DNA of 64,000 bases from G963674835 sp963674835 (GTDB lineage Bacteria; Planctomycetota; Planctomycetia; Pirellulales; Thermoguttaceae), in NCBI GenBank assembly GCA_963674835.2, contig CAXXKC010000002.1, positions 1,426,001 to 1,490,000 of the forward strand, given 5' to 3'. Position numbers and translations under genes: made by a program. Shown in pieces: positions 1-8,619 of the stretch; position 1 is the stretch's first letter; each line of letters opens with the position of its first letter. Below the pieces are notes generated by a model. It saw only the letters and a program-made list of their open reading frames with translations, searched no databases and was not told the origin of the DNA.

Positions 1-406
1 TGCGGAAGTTCGGGATCGTGGTCGCGTTGGCCGGTACCGTCCAACGGGGAAAGGCGTAGTTGTCGTAGAAGTTGTTGAAGATCTCCTCATCGCCCGGCCC
101 GAAACCATCGCGGAACATGCGGATGATGGCCGAGTGTTTCTCTTTGAGCGTTTCGTCGACCTTCAGGTGTTCGTAGCTGTCGGATTTGGCTGAGGGCTGG
201 TCCGAAGGCCGCGACGTCGTCTTGGTGACTTCGGTTGTCGTAGGACGCAACGGGGTAGCGTCGTTCTGGAAGATCCCGCCGGGACCCGGCGGTCTCGCGG
301 GAGCCGCAGCAACACCGCTCGAGGTGAGCAGTGCTACCGCCGCTACGGCCGACAGAAGACGTACCAGGCACGGTGATCCACAAGTAGTAAGGATCGATGC
401 GGGCAT
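1..406 (-). CDS. Secreted protein of unknown function (C-terminus beyond window)
   Basis: The frame is open from an ATG at 406-404 to the left edge (135 codons), so the protein is cut off. It begins with a short polar stretch, then a hydrophobic segment around residues 13-31 (LVRLLSAVAAVALLTSSG) followed by VAAAPA, which reads as a signal peptide with a plausible cleavage site. A Pro/Thr/Ser-rich linker follows to about residue 65, then a more ordered part that includes DEEIFNNFYDNYAFPRWT. A plausible -35/-10 pair lies upstream at 465-494. I do not recognise the family. The signal peptide and linker suggest export to the periplasm or beyond; the rest is unknown. Other frames here give no coherent signal sequence. 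Confidence 0.6.
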   Translation of the reverse strand, partial: MPASILTTCGSPCLVRLLSAVAAVALLTSSGVAAAPARPPGPGGIFQNDATPLRPTTTEVTKTTSRPSDQPSAKSDSYEHLKVDETLKEKHSAIIRMFRDGFGPGDEEIFNNFYDNYAFPRWTVPANATTIPNFR

Positions 407-464
407 AAATCACGCAAGGTCCAGCGACGAATGGCTTTGGGAAGAGTTGTCCCCAGTAGACTTT

Positions 465-494
465 AGGCTACCACCGCGAGGGCAGTAGTGTCAA
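465..494 (-). promoter_or_regulatory. Sigma-70-like promoter for the edge-truncated secreted protein
   Basis: On the minus strand a perfect TTGACA (494-489) is followed after 18 nt by TAGCCT (470-465), a weaker -10. The start codon lies about 60 nt downstream at 406. The -35 is convincing and the -10 is only partly matched. Confidence 0.4.
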
Positions 495-531
495 GCTGGA
501 TCGATGGGCCGTCCCCCCAATGGAAGACTGT

Positions 532-561
532 TTGACACGCGGTCGCTGAAGTGCGTAAAGT
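532..561 (+). promoter_or_regulatory. Sigma-70-like promoter for the deacetylase-family gene
   Basis: TTGACA (532-537), an 18-nt spacer and TAAAGT (556-561). It faces the gene starting at 659, leaving a leader of about 90 nt. It is back to back with the minus-strand promoter at 465-494, so this is a compact divergent control region. Confidence 0.5.
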
Positions 562-599
562 ACAGTTGACGTAAGGTTTTTGTACGGGTCGAGCGGCCC

Positions 600-613
600 A
601 TGTCGGGCGACAT
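600..613. promoter_or_regulatory. Short perfect inverted repeat in the leader
   Basis: ATGTCG-GG-CGACAT lies between the proposed promoter (532-561) and the start codon at 659. It could be an operator half-site pair or a small leader hairpin. It is short enough to be chance. Confidence 0.2.
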
Positions 614-658
614 CGGGGGGCGGCTGGGTCCGGGCGGTCGGCCCAGAGGCTAGCATCG

Positions 659-1612
659 ATGACGTTGCTGTACGAGGATCGCTGCTTTCTTCAGCACGAG
701 ACAGGCGCTCATCCGGAACGGGCGGAGCGAATCCGGCAGATTCACCAGCGCCTGGAGCACTTGGGCTTGGACCAACGCTGCCACCGACCCGAGTGGCAGC
801 CGGTAGCCCGATATCAGTTGGCTCGCGTGCATTCCCTGCGCTACGTCGACGAGGTCTGGGCGGTGGCAAAGTCCGGTGGCGGCGATCTCGACGTAGATAC
901 CGTGGTCAGCCCATCATCGTACGACGTCGCCCTACTGGCCGCAGGCACTGTGTGCGACGCGACCCAGCGGATCGTGCGGGGTGACGATACGCAGGCGATA
1001 TGCTTGGTGCGCCCGCCGGGACACCATGCACTGAGCGGGCGGGCAATGGGGTTCTGTCTGTTCAACAACGTGGCCGTGGCCGCCAAATCGGCCACGGACG
1101 AATTGAGCCTAGATCGGGTACTGATCGTCGATTGGGATGTCCACCACGGCAACGGCACTCAGGCAACGTTCTGGGAAGACCCGCGCGTGGGGTTCTTCTC
1201 CATCCATCGATGGCCCTTCTTTCCGGGATCCGGGCTGGAGGATGAGACCGGCGGCGGAGACGGCCTGGGAGCCACGTTCAATGTGCCGGTGGCGTTCGGC
1301 ACCACCCGTGAAGAGTACTTGGCGCTCTTCAGCTCGAACCTGGAACGGTTTGCCGCCAAAATCAAACCGCAACTGGTCTTCATCAGCGCAGGTTGGGACA
1401 CGCACCGTCTGGACCCGGTCGGCAATCTCGGCCTGGAAGTCGAAGACTATGCAACGCTGACGAACATCGTGCTCGACGTGGCAGATCAGTACGCGGGCGG
1501 CAAGGTGATCAGCGTTCTGGAGGGCGGCTACGATCCGGAGGTTGTCGCCGAGGCAGTGACACTGCATCTGTCTGAGATGCTTAAGCGGCAGGACCACAAG
1601 GGCGAGAAGTGA
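659..1612 (+). CDS. Histone deacetylase superfamily (acetoin-utilisation/acetylpolyamine amidohydrolase-like) protein
   Basis: A 317-residue zinc amidohydrolase of the class II HDAC/AcuC/AphA superfamily, the usual length for bacterial members. Visible motifs are RPPGHHA (His122-His123, the charge-relay pair), GFCLFNNVA, DWDVHHGNGTQ (zinc ligands Asp160 and His162), SAGWDTH (third zinc ligand Asp247) and LEGGYDP (transition-state Tyr291), so the active site looks complete. No signal peptide, so cytoplasmic. Family members deacetylate acetyl-lysine, acetylpolyamines or similar amides; the substrate cannot be told from sequence. The ATG at 659 is the first start in frame and sits about 90 nt after a good promoter. 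Monocistronic as far as I can see. Confidence 0.9.
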   Translation: MTLLYEDRCFLQHETGAHPERAERIRQIHQRLEHLGLDQRCHRPEWQPVARYQLARVHSLRYVDEVWAVAKSGGGDLDVDTVVSPSSYDVALLAAGTVCDATQRIVRGDDTQAICLVRPPGHHALSGRAMGFCLFNNVAVAAKSATDELSLDRVLIVDWDVHHGNGTQATFWEDPRVGFFSIHRWPFFPGSGLEDETGGGDGLGATFNVPVAFGTTREEYLALFSSNLERFAAKIKPQLVFISAGWDTHRLDPVGNLGLEVEDYATLTNIVLDVADQYAGGKVISVLEGGYDPEVVAEAVTLHLSEMLKRQDHKGEK

Positions 1613-1630
1613 GCTCGAGTGGGTTTGGCC

Positions 1631-1665
1631 GCCCTCAGCCCCGTCCCGTCTCCTGCGAGCGAGGC
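1631..1665. repeat. Degenerate copy of the CCCTCACC-type dispersed repeat
   Basis: GCCCTCAGCCCCGTCCC followed by GTCTCCTGCGAGCGAGG matches the pattern seen at 21595, 29910, 32604, 49874 and 62185. It is the most diverged copy and shows only the two conserved ends. Confidence 0.35.
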
Positions 1666-1801
1666 TGGCACAGGCTGCCTGCCTCCCTTCTATACATCGC
1701 AATTCTCGGTGTTCTGGTTGGTTCGCTGCGCGTGGTCAATACCAACTAACCATAGGTGTGAACTGGCTTTTTGGGATTTCGGAAATGGTCCCACGAAAAC
1801 G

Positions 1802-1829
1802 TTGACGGGGTGGTGTGAATAACTATACT
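1802..1829 (+). promoter_or_regulatory. Sigma-70-like promoter of the PEP-CTERM gene
   Basis: TTGACG (1802-1807), 16-nt spacer, TATACT (1824-1829). The gene downstream starts at 1925 after a leader of nearly 90 nt that ends in a strong GGAGGAAG ribosome site. One of the clearest promoters in the window. Confidence 0.6.
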
Positions 1830-1924
1830 TAGGGTCACATTGTCATACCCTGATGCGGGTTGTGTCGCATCGTAACGCGCTCGATTCAGCGTTTTAAGCG
1901 TCGGTCCGTCGGGGAGGAAGTGCG

Positions 1925-2815
1925 GTGGTACGACCTACTTCGATACTGTTGTGGACGGTGGCGGCGGTCGCGTTTGCCTTGGCTTGTGCTCCGAACGCCG
2001 CGCAAGCCGGAACGCTTTTCGGGTGCGACACGGGAGGCACCCTCTACCAGGTCGACCCGACCAACGGCGCTCTTACGCCGATTGGAGAAATGCGCGACGC
2101 CTACGGTACGCGGATCATCACGTTCGGTAGCTCGTTGGCGTTCGACCCGACGGGAGTGCTGTGGGGCGTCGACGGTCACACGGGTCGTGTGGGAATGATC
2201 GACACGAGCACCGCACAGGTGACACCGCTGCCAGTGCCGACTGGTTATCCCGGTTTCATTTCGGGAATCACGTTCGATCCGGATACGGGTGCGCTGTATG
2301 CGGTATGCGAAAGTGGAAACCAGGGCTTCTACCAGATTGACCTTACGACGGGAGCCTACACACTCCTGCAAACGACCACGTTGTCGCTTGCCGGCATGAC
2401 TTTCAGCGGGAACGGGGCGTTGTACGGCGTCGTGTACGGTTCGGGTGAGCTTTTTGAAATCGACCCCGATGCGGGCTTCACCACGGTATCGCTCGGGCCG
2501 GCAATCATGCCTGGGACGGGGCAGGCGATGGTCGGTGTCCCGGAACTCACGGTTTACGGTGACGGACCGGGAGTTAGCCTCTATGCGAAGAGCGACATGC
2601 CGGGGGTTGGGCTCGCGACCGTGGAGATCGGTTCGCCCAGCACGTGGTCGATCGTCGGCGGATTGACCGGCTACAACCGGATCGACGGCATGGCGTGCTC
2701 GATGATCAGGAGCGCCCCGAGCGCGGTTCCGGAACCGTCGACATTGGCACTGTCGGGCGGAATGGGGCTTCTCATGCTGCTGGCTGGCTGGCGGCGGCGC
2801 AAACGGGCCGTGTGA
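1925..2815 (+). CDS. PEP-CTERM sorting-domain exported protein, beta-propeller-like
   Basis: The 296-residue protein has an N-terminal signal peptide (hydrophobic residues about 6-25, ending NAAQAG) and a C-terminal PEP-CTERM tag: VPEPSTLALSGG, a transmembrane stretch (MGLLMLLAGW) and a terminal RRRKR cluster. Such tags are processed by an exosortase during export, often along with exopolysaccharide production. Between them are repeats of the type LYQVDPTNGALTPIG, LYAVCESG and LFEIDPDAGF, which look like WD/DUF4394-style propeller blades. The start is GTG at 1925, preceded by GGAGGAAG. No exosortase gene lies in this window. Function unknown; surface or extracellular location inferred. Confidence 0.85.
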   Translation: MVRPTSILLWTVAAVAFALACAPNAAQAGTLFGCDTGGTLYQVDPTNGALTPIGEMRDAYGTRIITFGSSLAFDPTGVLWGVDGHTGRVGMIDTSTAQVTPLPVPTGYPGFISGITFDPDTGALYAVCESGNQGFYQIDLTTGAYTLLQTTTLSLAGMTFSGNGALYGVVYGSGELFEIDPDAGFTTVSLGPAIMPGTGQAMVGVPELTVYGDGPGVSLYAKSDMPGVGLATVEIGSPSTWSIVGGLTGYNRIDGMACSMIRSAPSAVPEPSTLALSGGMGLLMLLAGWRRRKRAV

Positions 2816-2864
2816 TTGGACGCGCCGCAATCTTCCGCTCTCAGTGACTTGCGATGCGCACGAT

Positions 2865-4004
2865 CTATGCGCCGCGTGGGAGCGCCGGACCGGCATCCTG
2901 GGGCTTCTTGATGCGGCCGTGGACGTAGACATCCGAGCCGATGGGCTCGATCTGGGGGTCGCTAAGGATGAGCGCCTTGCCGATATCGTCGATGCCCTCG
3001 CCGGCGATCGGGGTATGAGCGTCGACGCCGCCCAGGAGCTTAGGCGCGATGAAGACGTGCGCCTCGTCGATCTGGCGGGCATCCAGCAGACTTCCCGCGA
3101 GGCGGCCACCCCCCTCGACCAGGATGTTCGTCAATTGGCGGCGTCCGAGCTCTTCCAGAAGCTGATCGAGGCGGGCGGCGTGGCGCGCGGCACGGCAGAC
3201 GAACACCTCGCAGCCGGCACTCCGCAGGCGTTGGCAGTCGGCCTTCGTCGCCGAGGGCCCCACGGCGATCAACACGGGCACCTGGGATGCCGTGCGGACC
3301 AACTTGTGGTCGGACGGCAGCGAGGCGTGGGTGTCGACGATGATGCGAAGGGCCACGCGCGGTCCGGGCGGGCGAGCGGTTAACAGCGGGTTGTCGAGCT
3401 GGGCCGTTTCGCGGCCGATCATGATGCCGTCGACGCGCCCTCGCAGGCGATGCACAATCTCGCGGGACTGCGAACTGGAGATCCACTGGCTGGTGCCGGC
3501 GCGCGTGGCCGTCTTCCCGTCGAGGGTCATCGCCCATTTGGCGATCATCCAGGGACGGCCCGTGCGGATGAGCTTCAGATACGGGGCGTTGAGGGTCTGG
3601 GCGTCGTGCTGCAGGACCCCAACTTGCACTTCGACGCCCGCCGCTCGAAGTTCCGCAATGCCACCGCCATCGACGGCCGGGAAGGGGTCGGGCTGGCCCA
3701 CGACGACCCGACGAATGCCGGCGGCCAGCAGGGCCTTGGTGCAGGGCGGAGTCTTGCCCCGATGGCAGCACGGTTCGAGCGTGACGAACATTGTGGCGCC
3801 TGCTGCGCGACGGCCGGCCAGAGCCAGCGCTTCGATCTCGGCGTGCGGCCCGCCAAATGACCGGTGCCATCCCTCCCCGATGATCTCGGCCCCCTGGACG
3901 ATCACACATCCGACCATAGGGTTGGGCTCGACGGCCCCTTGCCCTTGGGCCGCGAGTTCCAAGGCACGACGCATCTGCCAGATATCGAGTTCGGTAGGCT
4001 GCAT
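2865..4004 (-). CDS. ribD: Bifunctional riboflavin biosynthesis protein RibD (deaminase/reductase)
   Basis: Catalyses two early riboflavin steps: deamination of the diaminopyrimidinone nucleotide, then reduction of its ribosyl chain. The N-terminal deaminase domain carries the zinc signature HAE (His54, Glu56) and EPCCHRGKTPPC (Cys79, Cys88), which match the E. coli ligands in spacing. The C-terminal reductase domain begins near GRPWMIAKWAMTLDGKTA and ends with VEGGGRLAGSLLDARQ and KLLGG. At 379 residues it is normal for the family. I chose the ATG at 4004 because family members begin just before MRRALELA; a TTG at 4049 would add 15 unconserved residues. No other rib gene is nearby. Convergent with the PEP-CTERM gene, 49 nt apart. 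Confidence 0.93.
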   Translation of the reverse strand: MQPTELDIWQMRRALELAAQGQGAVEPNPMVGCVIVQGAEIIGEGWHRSFGGPHAEIEALALAGRRAAGATMFVTLEPCCHRGKTPPCTKALLAAGIRRVVVGQPDPFPAVDGGGIAELRAAGVEVQVGVLQHDAQTLNAPYLKLIRTGRPWMIAKWAMTLDGKTATRAGTSQWISSSQSREIVHRLRGRVDGIMIGRETAQLDNPLLTARPPGPRVALRIIVDTHASLPSDHKLVRTASQVPVLIAVGPSATKADCQRLRSAGCEVFVCRAARHAARLDQLLEELGRRQLTNILVEGGGRLAGSLLDARQIDEAHVFIAPKLLGGVDAHTPIAGEGIDDIGKALILSDPQIEPIGSDVYVHGRIKKPQDAGPALPRGA

Positions 4005-4193
4005 GGCCGCAAGCGTCGGTGAAAAGTCGTGGTCGGAAGGGATCCGCAAGCGGAACGCGATCGGTCATTCGAGGGAGAGAGCCGCAACAATGGACCATTC
4101 TCTAACGTTTTACACACCAAGGCCCATTCCGTCCACCGGCACCGGGCCGGCCAACGCCGCCTGCGACCCTCGTACACGGGAAAGAGAATGATC

Positions 4194-4223
4194 TTGTTGG
4201 TCAAAAGCGGTCTGCCGTAGACT
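4194..4223 (+). promoter_or_regulatory. Possible promoter of the glycan operon
   Basis: TTGTTG (4194-4199), 18-nt spacer, TAGACT (4218-4223), just ahead of the first glycan gene at 4242. Both hexamers are imperfect. Confidence 0.3.
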
Positions 4224-4241
4224 AGGCGGGCGAAAGGGGAC

Positions 4242-5399
4242 ATGGCCGAGGGAACGGCGATGCGTATTTGCATGTATACCGCAGAGGCATTTCCTCGGCT
4301 GGGCGGTGCGATGGTCGTCATCGATTCGCTGGCGCGGCAGTATCTGGCGTTCGGACACGAGGTGGTCGTGTTGGCGACGCCGCGCCGGGCGACCTCCGAC
4401 CACCGGCCGCTCCCGTATCCTGTGATCCGGCATCCTCGTTTCTATACGCAACGCTGGCTGGTGCACTGGTACGGCCGGTGGCTGGCCGCAGCACTACGCA
4501 AGTACCGCTTCGACGTGGTCCACTGTCACAGCGTTCACCCCACCGGGTACGTGGCTGCTCGTTGCCCCGCGATGGCGAATGTGCCGCTGGTGATTACCAG
4601 TCACGGCGACGTGTGCTCGCGGCGATTCACCTGGCAGAAAGAACTGCCGGACCGATGCCGGTTGGCTTTGCAGCGGGCCGACGCGACCGTCGCCGTGAGC
4701 GAGTTCATCGAGGGGCGGCTTCGGGAGCTCTGCTCAACGGCGCGGCGGATCGAACGCATGCCCAACGGCGTTGAGTTGGCACGGTACACTCAGGCCGCGC
4801 CGCGCCCGGCGAACCTGGACGAAAGCGTTCGCCCCGGTGAGTATGTTCTGTTTCTGGGGAGGTTGGTCGCTCAAAAAGGGGGCGATTTGCTCCTCGATGC
4901 CTTCGCGCGGGCGGCAAAGTCAAACGATATGGGGTTGGTCGTCGCCGGGGAGGGCCAATCCGGCGAGAAGTGGGCCGCGCAGGCCGCACGACTGGGATTG
5001 GCCAACCGAGTGCGATTTGTGGGAAGGGTTGAGGGAGATCGGAAAACCTATCTCTACCAGAACGCGCTGTGCACGGTGGTGCCGTCGCGCACAGCGGAGG
5101 CTTTTGGACTGGTCGTGCTGGAAAGCTATGCCTCGGGGCGGCCGGTAATCGCCACCGAAATACCAGGGCTGCGCGAACTGGTGGTGCCCGAGCGTACGGG
5201 GCTGCTGGTGCCGCCCGATTCGTCGGAGGCGCTGGCCGGCGCGTTGAGCGACGCAATGGCGGATCGGACGCGGCTCGACGAGATGGGTCGCGAGGGACGT
5301 CGACTGGCCGACAACTACGATTGGGAGCGCATCGCGCGGTGGCACTTGGATTTGTACGGCGAACTCTCGGGCCGGAACCGTCGTGAGATTTCGAGGTGA
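4242..5399 (+). CDS. Glycosyltransferase family 4 (GT-B fold)
   Basis: A 385-residue retaining glycosyltransferase of the GT4 type, cytoplasmic or membrane-associated, likely adding a sugar to a lipid-linked glycan. The N-terminal Rossmann half shows MYTAEAFPRLGGAMVV and VVHCHSVHPTG; the C-terminal half shows VLFLGRLVAQKGGDLLLDAF and the donor-binding E-x7-E motif EAFGLVVLE followed by SYASGRPVIATEIPGLRE. The start is ATG 4242 or ATG 4260 (MRICMYT); the latter has GAGGGAA at good spacing. It is the first gene of a run of six same-strand genes, and its stop overlaps an alternative GTG of the next gene. The acceptor and donor are unknown. Confidence 0.88.
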   Translation: MAEGTAMRICMYTAEAFPRLGGAMVVIDSLARQYLAFGHEVVVLATPRRATSDHRPLPYPVIRHPRFYTQRWLVHWYGRWLAAALRKYRFDVVHCHSVHPTGYVAARCPAMANVPLVITSHGDVCSRRFTWQKELPDRCRLALQRADATVAVSEFIEGRLRELCSTARRIERMPNGVELARYTQAAPRPANLDESVRPGEYVLFLGRLVAQKGGDLLLDAFARAAKSNDMGLVVAGEGQSGEKWAAQAARLGLANRVRFVGRVEGDRKTYLYQNALCTVVPSRTAEAFGLVVLESYASGRPVIATEIPGLRELVVPERTGLLVPPDSSEALAGALSDAMADRTRLDEMGREGRRLADNYDWERIARWHLDLYGELSGRNRREISR

Positions 5400-5401
5400 A
5401 C

Positions 5402-6172
5402 ATGCGTGTGGTTATCCTGGCCGGAGGAATCGGTTCCCGGCTGCAAGAAGAAACCGTGGTGAAGCCGAAGCCGATGGTCGAGATCGGCAACCAGCCGATT
5501 CTCTGGCACATCATGAAGCATTACGCGCACCACGGCATCAAGGAGTTCTTGATCGCGCTGGGCTACAAGGGCGACGCCATCAAACGCTACTTTCTCGACT
5601 GTTATTCGCTCGGCGGAAACATGACGGTCGATTTCGCCCAGGGCAGGATCCTGCGCGAGCTTCAGGCGATGGAAGACTGGCGCGTAAGCCTGGTCGACAC
5701 GGGGTCCGACGCGCTGACGGGCGGCCGCGTGCGCCGGTTGCGGTCGTGGCTGGAAGACGGCACGTTCATGGTCACATACGGCGATGGAGTGAGCGACGTG
5801 GACCTTGGGCGGCTGTTGGAATTTCATAAGGCCCACGGGCGGATTGCGACCGTCACGGCAGTCCGGCCGCCGGCGCGATTCGGCGGGCTGATCTTCGACG
5901 GCGACCTGGTGCACAGTTTCACGGAAAAGCCGCAGGCGGGCGAGGGTTGGATCAACGGCGGATACCTGGTGCTGGAGCCGGCGGTGTTCGAGTATCTCGA
6001 AGGAGATCAGAGCAGCCTGGAAGCCGACGGGCTGTCGCGATTGGCGGCCGATCGCCAGCTGGCGGCCTATCGTCACGACGGCTTCTGGCAGTGCATGGAC
6101 ACGCTGCGGGACAAAAACTACCTGGAACGATCGTGGCAACAAGGGCATGCGCCGTGGAAAACGTGGGATTGA
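5402..6172 (+). CDS. rfbF: Glucose-1-phosphate cytidylyltransferase
   Basis: Makes CDP-glucose from CTP and glucose-1-phosphate, the entry step to CDP-6-deoxyhexoses. At 256 residues it is the family length. The match is strong throughout: MRVVILAGGIGSRLQEET, KPKPMVEIGNQPILWHIMK, TYGDGVSDVD (metal/nucleotide site), INGGYLVLEP, FWQCMDTLRDK and the typical C-terminal APWKTWD. The ATG at 5402 has GAGG five bases upstream; a GTG at 5396 overlaps the stop of the preceding gene. This looks like translational coupling. The next enzyme, CDP-glucose 4,6-dehydratase (RfbG), is not in the window, so the pathway is incomplete here. Confidence 0.93.
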   Translation: MRVVILAGGIGSRLQEETVVKPKPMVEIGNQPILWHIMKHYAHHGIKEFLIALGYKGDAIKRYFLDCYSLGGNMTVDFAQGRILRELQAMEDWRVSLVDTGSDALTGGRVRRLRSWLEDGTFMVTYGDGVSDVDLGRLLEFHKAHGRIATVTAVRPPARFGGLIFDGDLVHSFTEKPQAGEGWINGGYLVLEPAVFEYLEGDQSSLEADGLSRLAADRQLAAYRHDGFWQCMDTLRDKNYLERSWQQGHAPWKTWD

Positions 6173-6218
6173 GTCCCTTGTGGATTTCCGGAGTTGAATC
6201 GAAAGTCGTCGGAGTGCC

Positions 6219-6749
6219 GTGATCTTCACGCCGTTGAGTCTGAGCGGAGCCTACCTGATCGACCCGGAACGGCTCGAGGACGATCGTGGGTTCTTTGCAC
6301 GCACGTGGTGCAAAGAGGAGTTTCGGCGGCGCGGGCTGAACGCCAAGCTCGTGCAGTGCAGCGTGTCGTTCAATCGCCGCAAGGGGACACTGCGCGGGAT
6401 GCACTACCAGGCGGCGCCGCACGGCGAGACGAAGCTGGTGCGGTGCACGATGGGCGCCGTGTACGACGTGATCGTCGATCTGCGGCCCGATTCGCCGAGC
6501 TTCAGACAGTGGGAGGCCGCGGAGTTGACGGCGGAGAACCGGCGGATGGTCTACATTCCCGAGGGTTTTGCGCACGGTTTTCAGACGATTGCCGACGACA
6601 CCGAGGTGTTCTACCAGATGTCGGATGCGTATCACGCAGAATCGGCACGCGGGGTGCGATGGGACGATCGGCTGCTGGCAATCGACTGGCCGCTGGAGAT
6701 CAGCGCGATGGCACCACGCGATCGGAGTTACCCGGACTTGACGCCATGA
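6219..6749 (+). CDS. dTDP-4-dehydrorhamnose 3,5-epimerase-family protein (RfbC/RmlC-like)
   Basis: A 176-residue cupin epimerase acting on a nucleotide 4-keto-6-deoxy sugar. It keeps the RmlC hallmarks: DDRGFFARTW at the N-terminus, RGMHYQ with the catalytic His, VYDVIVDLRPDSPSF, IPEGFAHGFQT and the Tyr region VFYQMSD followed by RGVRWDD. GTG start at 6219 with GGAG upstream. Beside a CTP-dependent RfbF, the substrate is more likely a CDP-linked than a dTDP-linked sugar; this is inference. Its stop overlaps the ATG of the next gene (ATGA), so the two are coupled. Confidence 0.88.
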   Translation: MIFTPLSLSGAYLIDPERLEDDRGFFARTWCKEEFRRRGLNAKLVQCSVSFNRRKGTLRGMHYQAAPHGETKLVRCTMGAVYDVIVDLRPDSPSFRQWEAAELTAENRRMVYIPEGFAHGFQTIADDTEVFYQMSDAYHAESARGVRWDDRLLAIDWPLEISAMAPRDRSYPDLTP

Positions 6750-7663
6750 AACGCATTGTTGTGACCGGAGCGACGGGGTTGATCGGCCGCCACTGCGTGC
6801 CGGCGCTGGCGGGGCGAGGGTACGAGGTGCACGGGATCGCGCCGCCACAAGAGGGCAGGGCGGGGAGCGACGTCGTTTGGCACGCGGCAGACCTGTTCGA
6901 TGGCGATGCGGTTACGAGTTTGATGGAGGAGGTGGGCGCAAGCCACTTGCTGCATTTGGCGTGGATCACGACGCCGGGCCTGTTTTGGAACTCGCCGGAT
7001 AACGTGCGATGGGTGGAGGCGAGCCTGGGATTGGTGCGGGCGTTTCAAGCGGCCGGAGGCCGGCGGATCCTCGTGGCGGGAAGCTGCGGCGAGTACGACT
7101 GGGATCATGGCTATTGCCGCGAGGATGTGACTCCGCTGAGGCCGGCGACCTTGTACGGACAGGCCAAGCATGCCTTGCACTTGCTTGTCGAAGGGTTCGC
7201 GAAACAGGTGGGTTTGAGTGCAGCGTGGGGGCGGATCTTCTTCGTGTATGGGCCCGGGGCGCATCCGTCACGGATGCCGGGCTGTGTGATCCGCTCGCTG
7301 AGGGCCGGGGAAACTGCGGCGTGCTCCGAGGGGAGCCAAATCCGCGATTATCTGCACGTGGTCGACGTGGCCGACGCGCTGGCGGCCTTGGTCAATAGCG
7401 ACGTCGAAGGTGCGGTCAACATTGCCTCAGGGCAGCCCGTTCGGCTGGCAGACATGATCTGGAAGGTGGCCGCGCTGATCGGTCGTCCGGAGTTGGTGCG
7501 GCTGGGCGCATTGGCCACGCCACCGGGTGAGCCGCCGGTGCTGATCGCCGACGTCGGCCGGCTTCGGCGGGAGGTGGGTTGGACGGCCAGCTTTGACCTG
7601 GATGGCGGATTGGCCGACACGGTTCGGCAGTGGAACGACGACGCATTGCAACGTGCGTCGTGA
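6746..7663 (+). CDS. NAD(P)-dependent epimerase/reductase of nucleotide sugars (extended SDR)
   Basis: This 305-residue extended short-chain dehydrogenase has the nucleotide-binding TGATGLIG at the N-terminus, the active-site Ser region AGSCGEY and the catalytic pair YGQAK. Late motifs RDYLHVVDVADAL and NIASGQPVRLADMI are typical of sugar-nucleotide epimerases and reductases. In context it probably reduces or epimerises C4 of the 4-keto sugar produced upstream, giving the final CDP-deoxy sugar; an exact product cannot be assigned. ATG 6746 overlaps the preceding stop by 4 nt. A longer open frame reaching back to 6194 is only overlap with the epimerase gene. Confidence 0.85.
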   Translation: MKRIVVTGATGLIGRHCVPALAGRGYEVHGIAPPQEGRAGSDVVWHAADLFDGDAVTSLMEEVGASHLLHLAWITTPGLFWNSPDNVRWVEASLGLVRAFQAAGGRRILVAGSCGEYDWDHGYCREDVTPLRPATLYGQAKHALHLLVEGFAKQVGLSAAWGRIFFVYGPGAHPSRMPGCVIRSLRAGETAACSEGSQIRDYLHVVDVADALAALVNSDVEGAVNIASGQPVRLADMIWKVAALIGRPELVRLGALATPPGEPPVLIADVGRLRREVGWTASFDLDGGLADTVRQWNDDALQRAS

Positions 7664-7692
7664 CGGTCAGACAAGAAAGGCCGAGGTGTGGC

Positions 7693-8619
7693 ATGAGCGA
7701 TCGACCGCTGGTGAGCATCGGGTTGCCCGTGTACAACGGCGAAGCCTATGTGGAGGAGGCGCTAAGGGCGCTTCTGACGCAGGATTACCGGAATCTCGAA
7801 CTGGTGGTGTGCGACAACGCGTCGACCGACGGGACGGAGAGCGTGTGCCGGCGATTGGCGGAAGAATATCCGCAGATTGTGTACACGCGCAACGCGACCA
7901 ATCTGGGCGCGATGCCGAACTTCGGCAAGGCGGTGGAGCGGGCAACGGGGGAGTACTTCATGTGGGCGGCCTGCGACGATTTGTGGAGCTCGAACTACGT
8001 GTCGGCGCTGGTCACTGCCTTGGAGGCTAGCCCCACGGCCGTGCTGGCGACGCCTCGCACGAGCCACGTCCGACCCGACGGCTCGCCCACGCATCATGAC
8101 GACGACCGGCCCGCGCCGGGACGCTCGCGGTTGGACAACTTGCGGGTGTTCTATGCCGACAACGCGGCCTCGTGGATCTACGGGCTGTATCGGTCGGAGT
8201 GGATCAAGGTACATTTCGCCGAGTGGTTCGCGGAGGACTATCCGACGTGGGGCGGCGATGTGATGTGGATGGTGAGCGTCGTGCTACGTTATCCGATCGT
8301 GGGCGACGCGGAAGCGCGATTCATGAAGCGACTGCTGGTCAACTCGTGCGAGCCGAAGACGGAAGCAGAGAAGCTTCGTTTCGCGCTCGTCATGCTGACG
8401 GAGTTGACAAGGATTTGCCGGCGTTACGGCGAGGGGCCGTTGGGGCGGGCGTGGGCCCTGCTGCTGTCGTGGCACTACACCTATCGCCGGTACATACGCC
8501 GGGGAAATCCGCTCAAGACGCTGTGGCGTTTGGTGCGATTGCCGGCCGCGGCCGCGGCGCTTCGGGCCGAGCGGAAACGGCATCGGGCGGCGTCGCTTGC
8601 CGCCGGGCCGACAGCCTGA
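7693..8619 (+). CDS. Glycosyltransferase family 2
   Basis: A 308-residue GT-A enzyme. N-terminal signature: LVSIGLPVYNGEAYVEEAL, then VVCDNASTDGTE and NLGAMPNFGKAVERATGEY. The usual DxD equivalent is AACDDLW. The middle part (WGGDVMWMVSV) fits the catalytic-base region, and the C-terminus is basic and amphipathic, suggesting membrane association. ATG 7693 is preceded by GAGG. It follows the nucleotide-sugar genes by 29 nt and most likely transfers the deoxy sugar made by them, or a partner sugar, onto a surface glycan. Donor and acceptor are not deducible. Confidence 0.85.
   Translation: MSDRPLVSIGLPVYNGEAYVEEALRALLTQDYRNLELVVCDNASTDGTESVCRRLAEEYPQIVYTRNATNLGAMPNFGKAVERATGEYFMWAACDDLWSSNYVSALVTALEASPTAVLATPRTSHVRPDGSPTHHDDDRPAPGRSRLDNLRVFYADNAASWIYGLYRSEWIKVHFAEWFAEDYPTWGGDVMWMVSVVLRYPIVGDAEARFMKRLLVNSCEPKTEAEKLRFALVMLTELTRICRRYGEGPLGRAWALLLSWHYTYRRYIRRGNPLKTLWRLVRLPAAAAALRAERKRHRAASLAAGPTA

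Larger units (their letters stand above)
1613..1924. other. Intergenic region: repeat relic plus promoter of the PEP-CTERM gene
   Basis: 312 bp without a credible gene. A degenerate copy of the CCCTCA...GCGAG dispersed repeat lies at about 1631-1665 and a well-formed promoter at 1802-1829. A 67-codon open frame at 1619-1822 reads through the repeat and has no recognisable features. Confidence 0.5.

Noticed and set aside
1619..1822. 67-codon open frame after the deacetylase gene
   Set aside because: It reads through a repeat and a promoter; no conserved residues.
1886..3109. 407-codon minus frame across the PEP-CTERM gene and the RibD end
   Set aside because: It conflicts with two well-supported genes and is an Arg/Ser-rich shadow.
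6194..6745. Long N-terminal extension of the NAD epimerase frame
   Set aside because: The TGATGLIG cofactor loop must be near the N-terminus; the extension overlaps the RfbC-like gene entirely.
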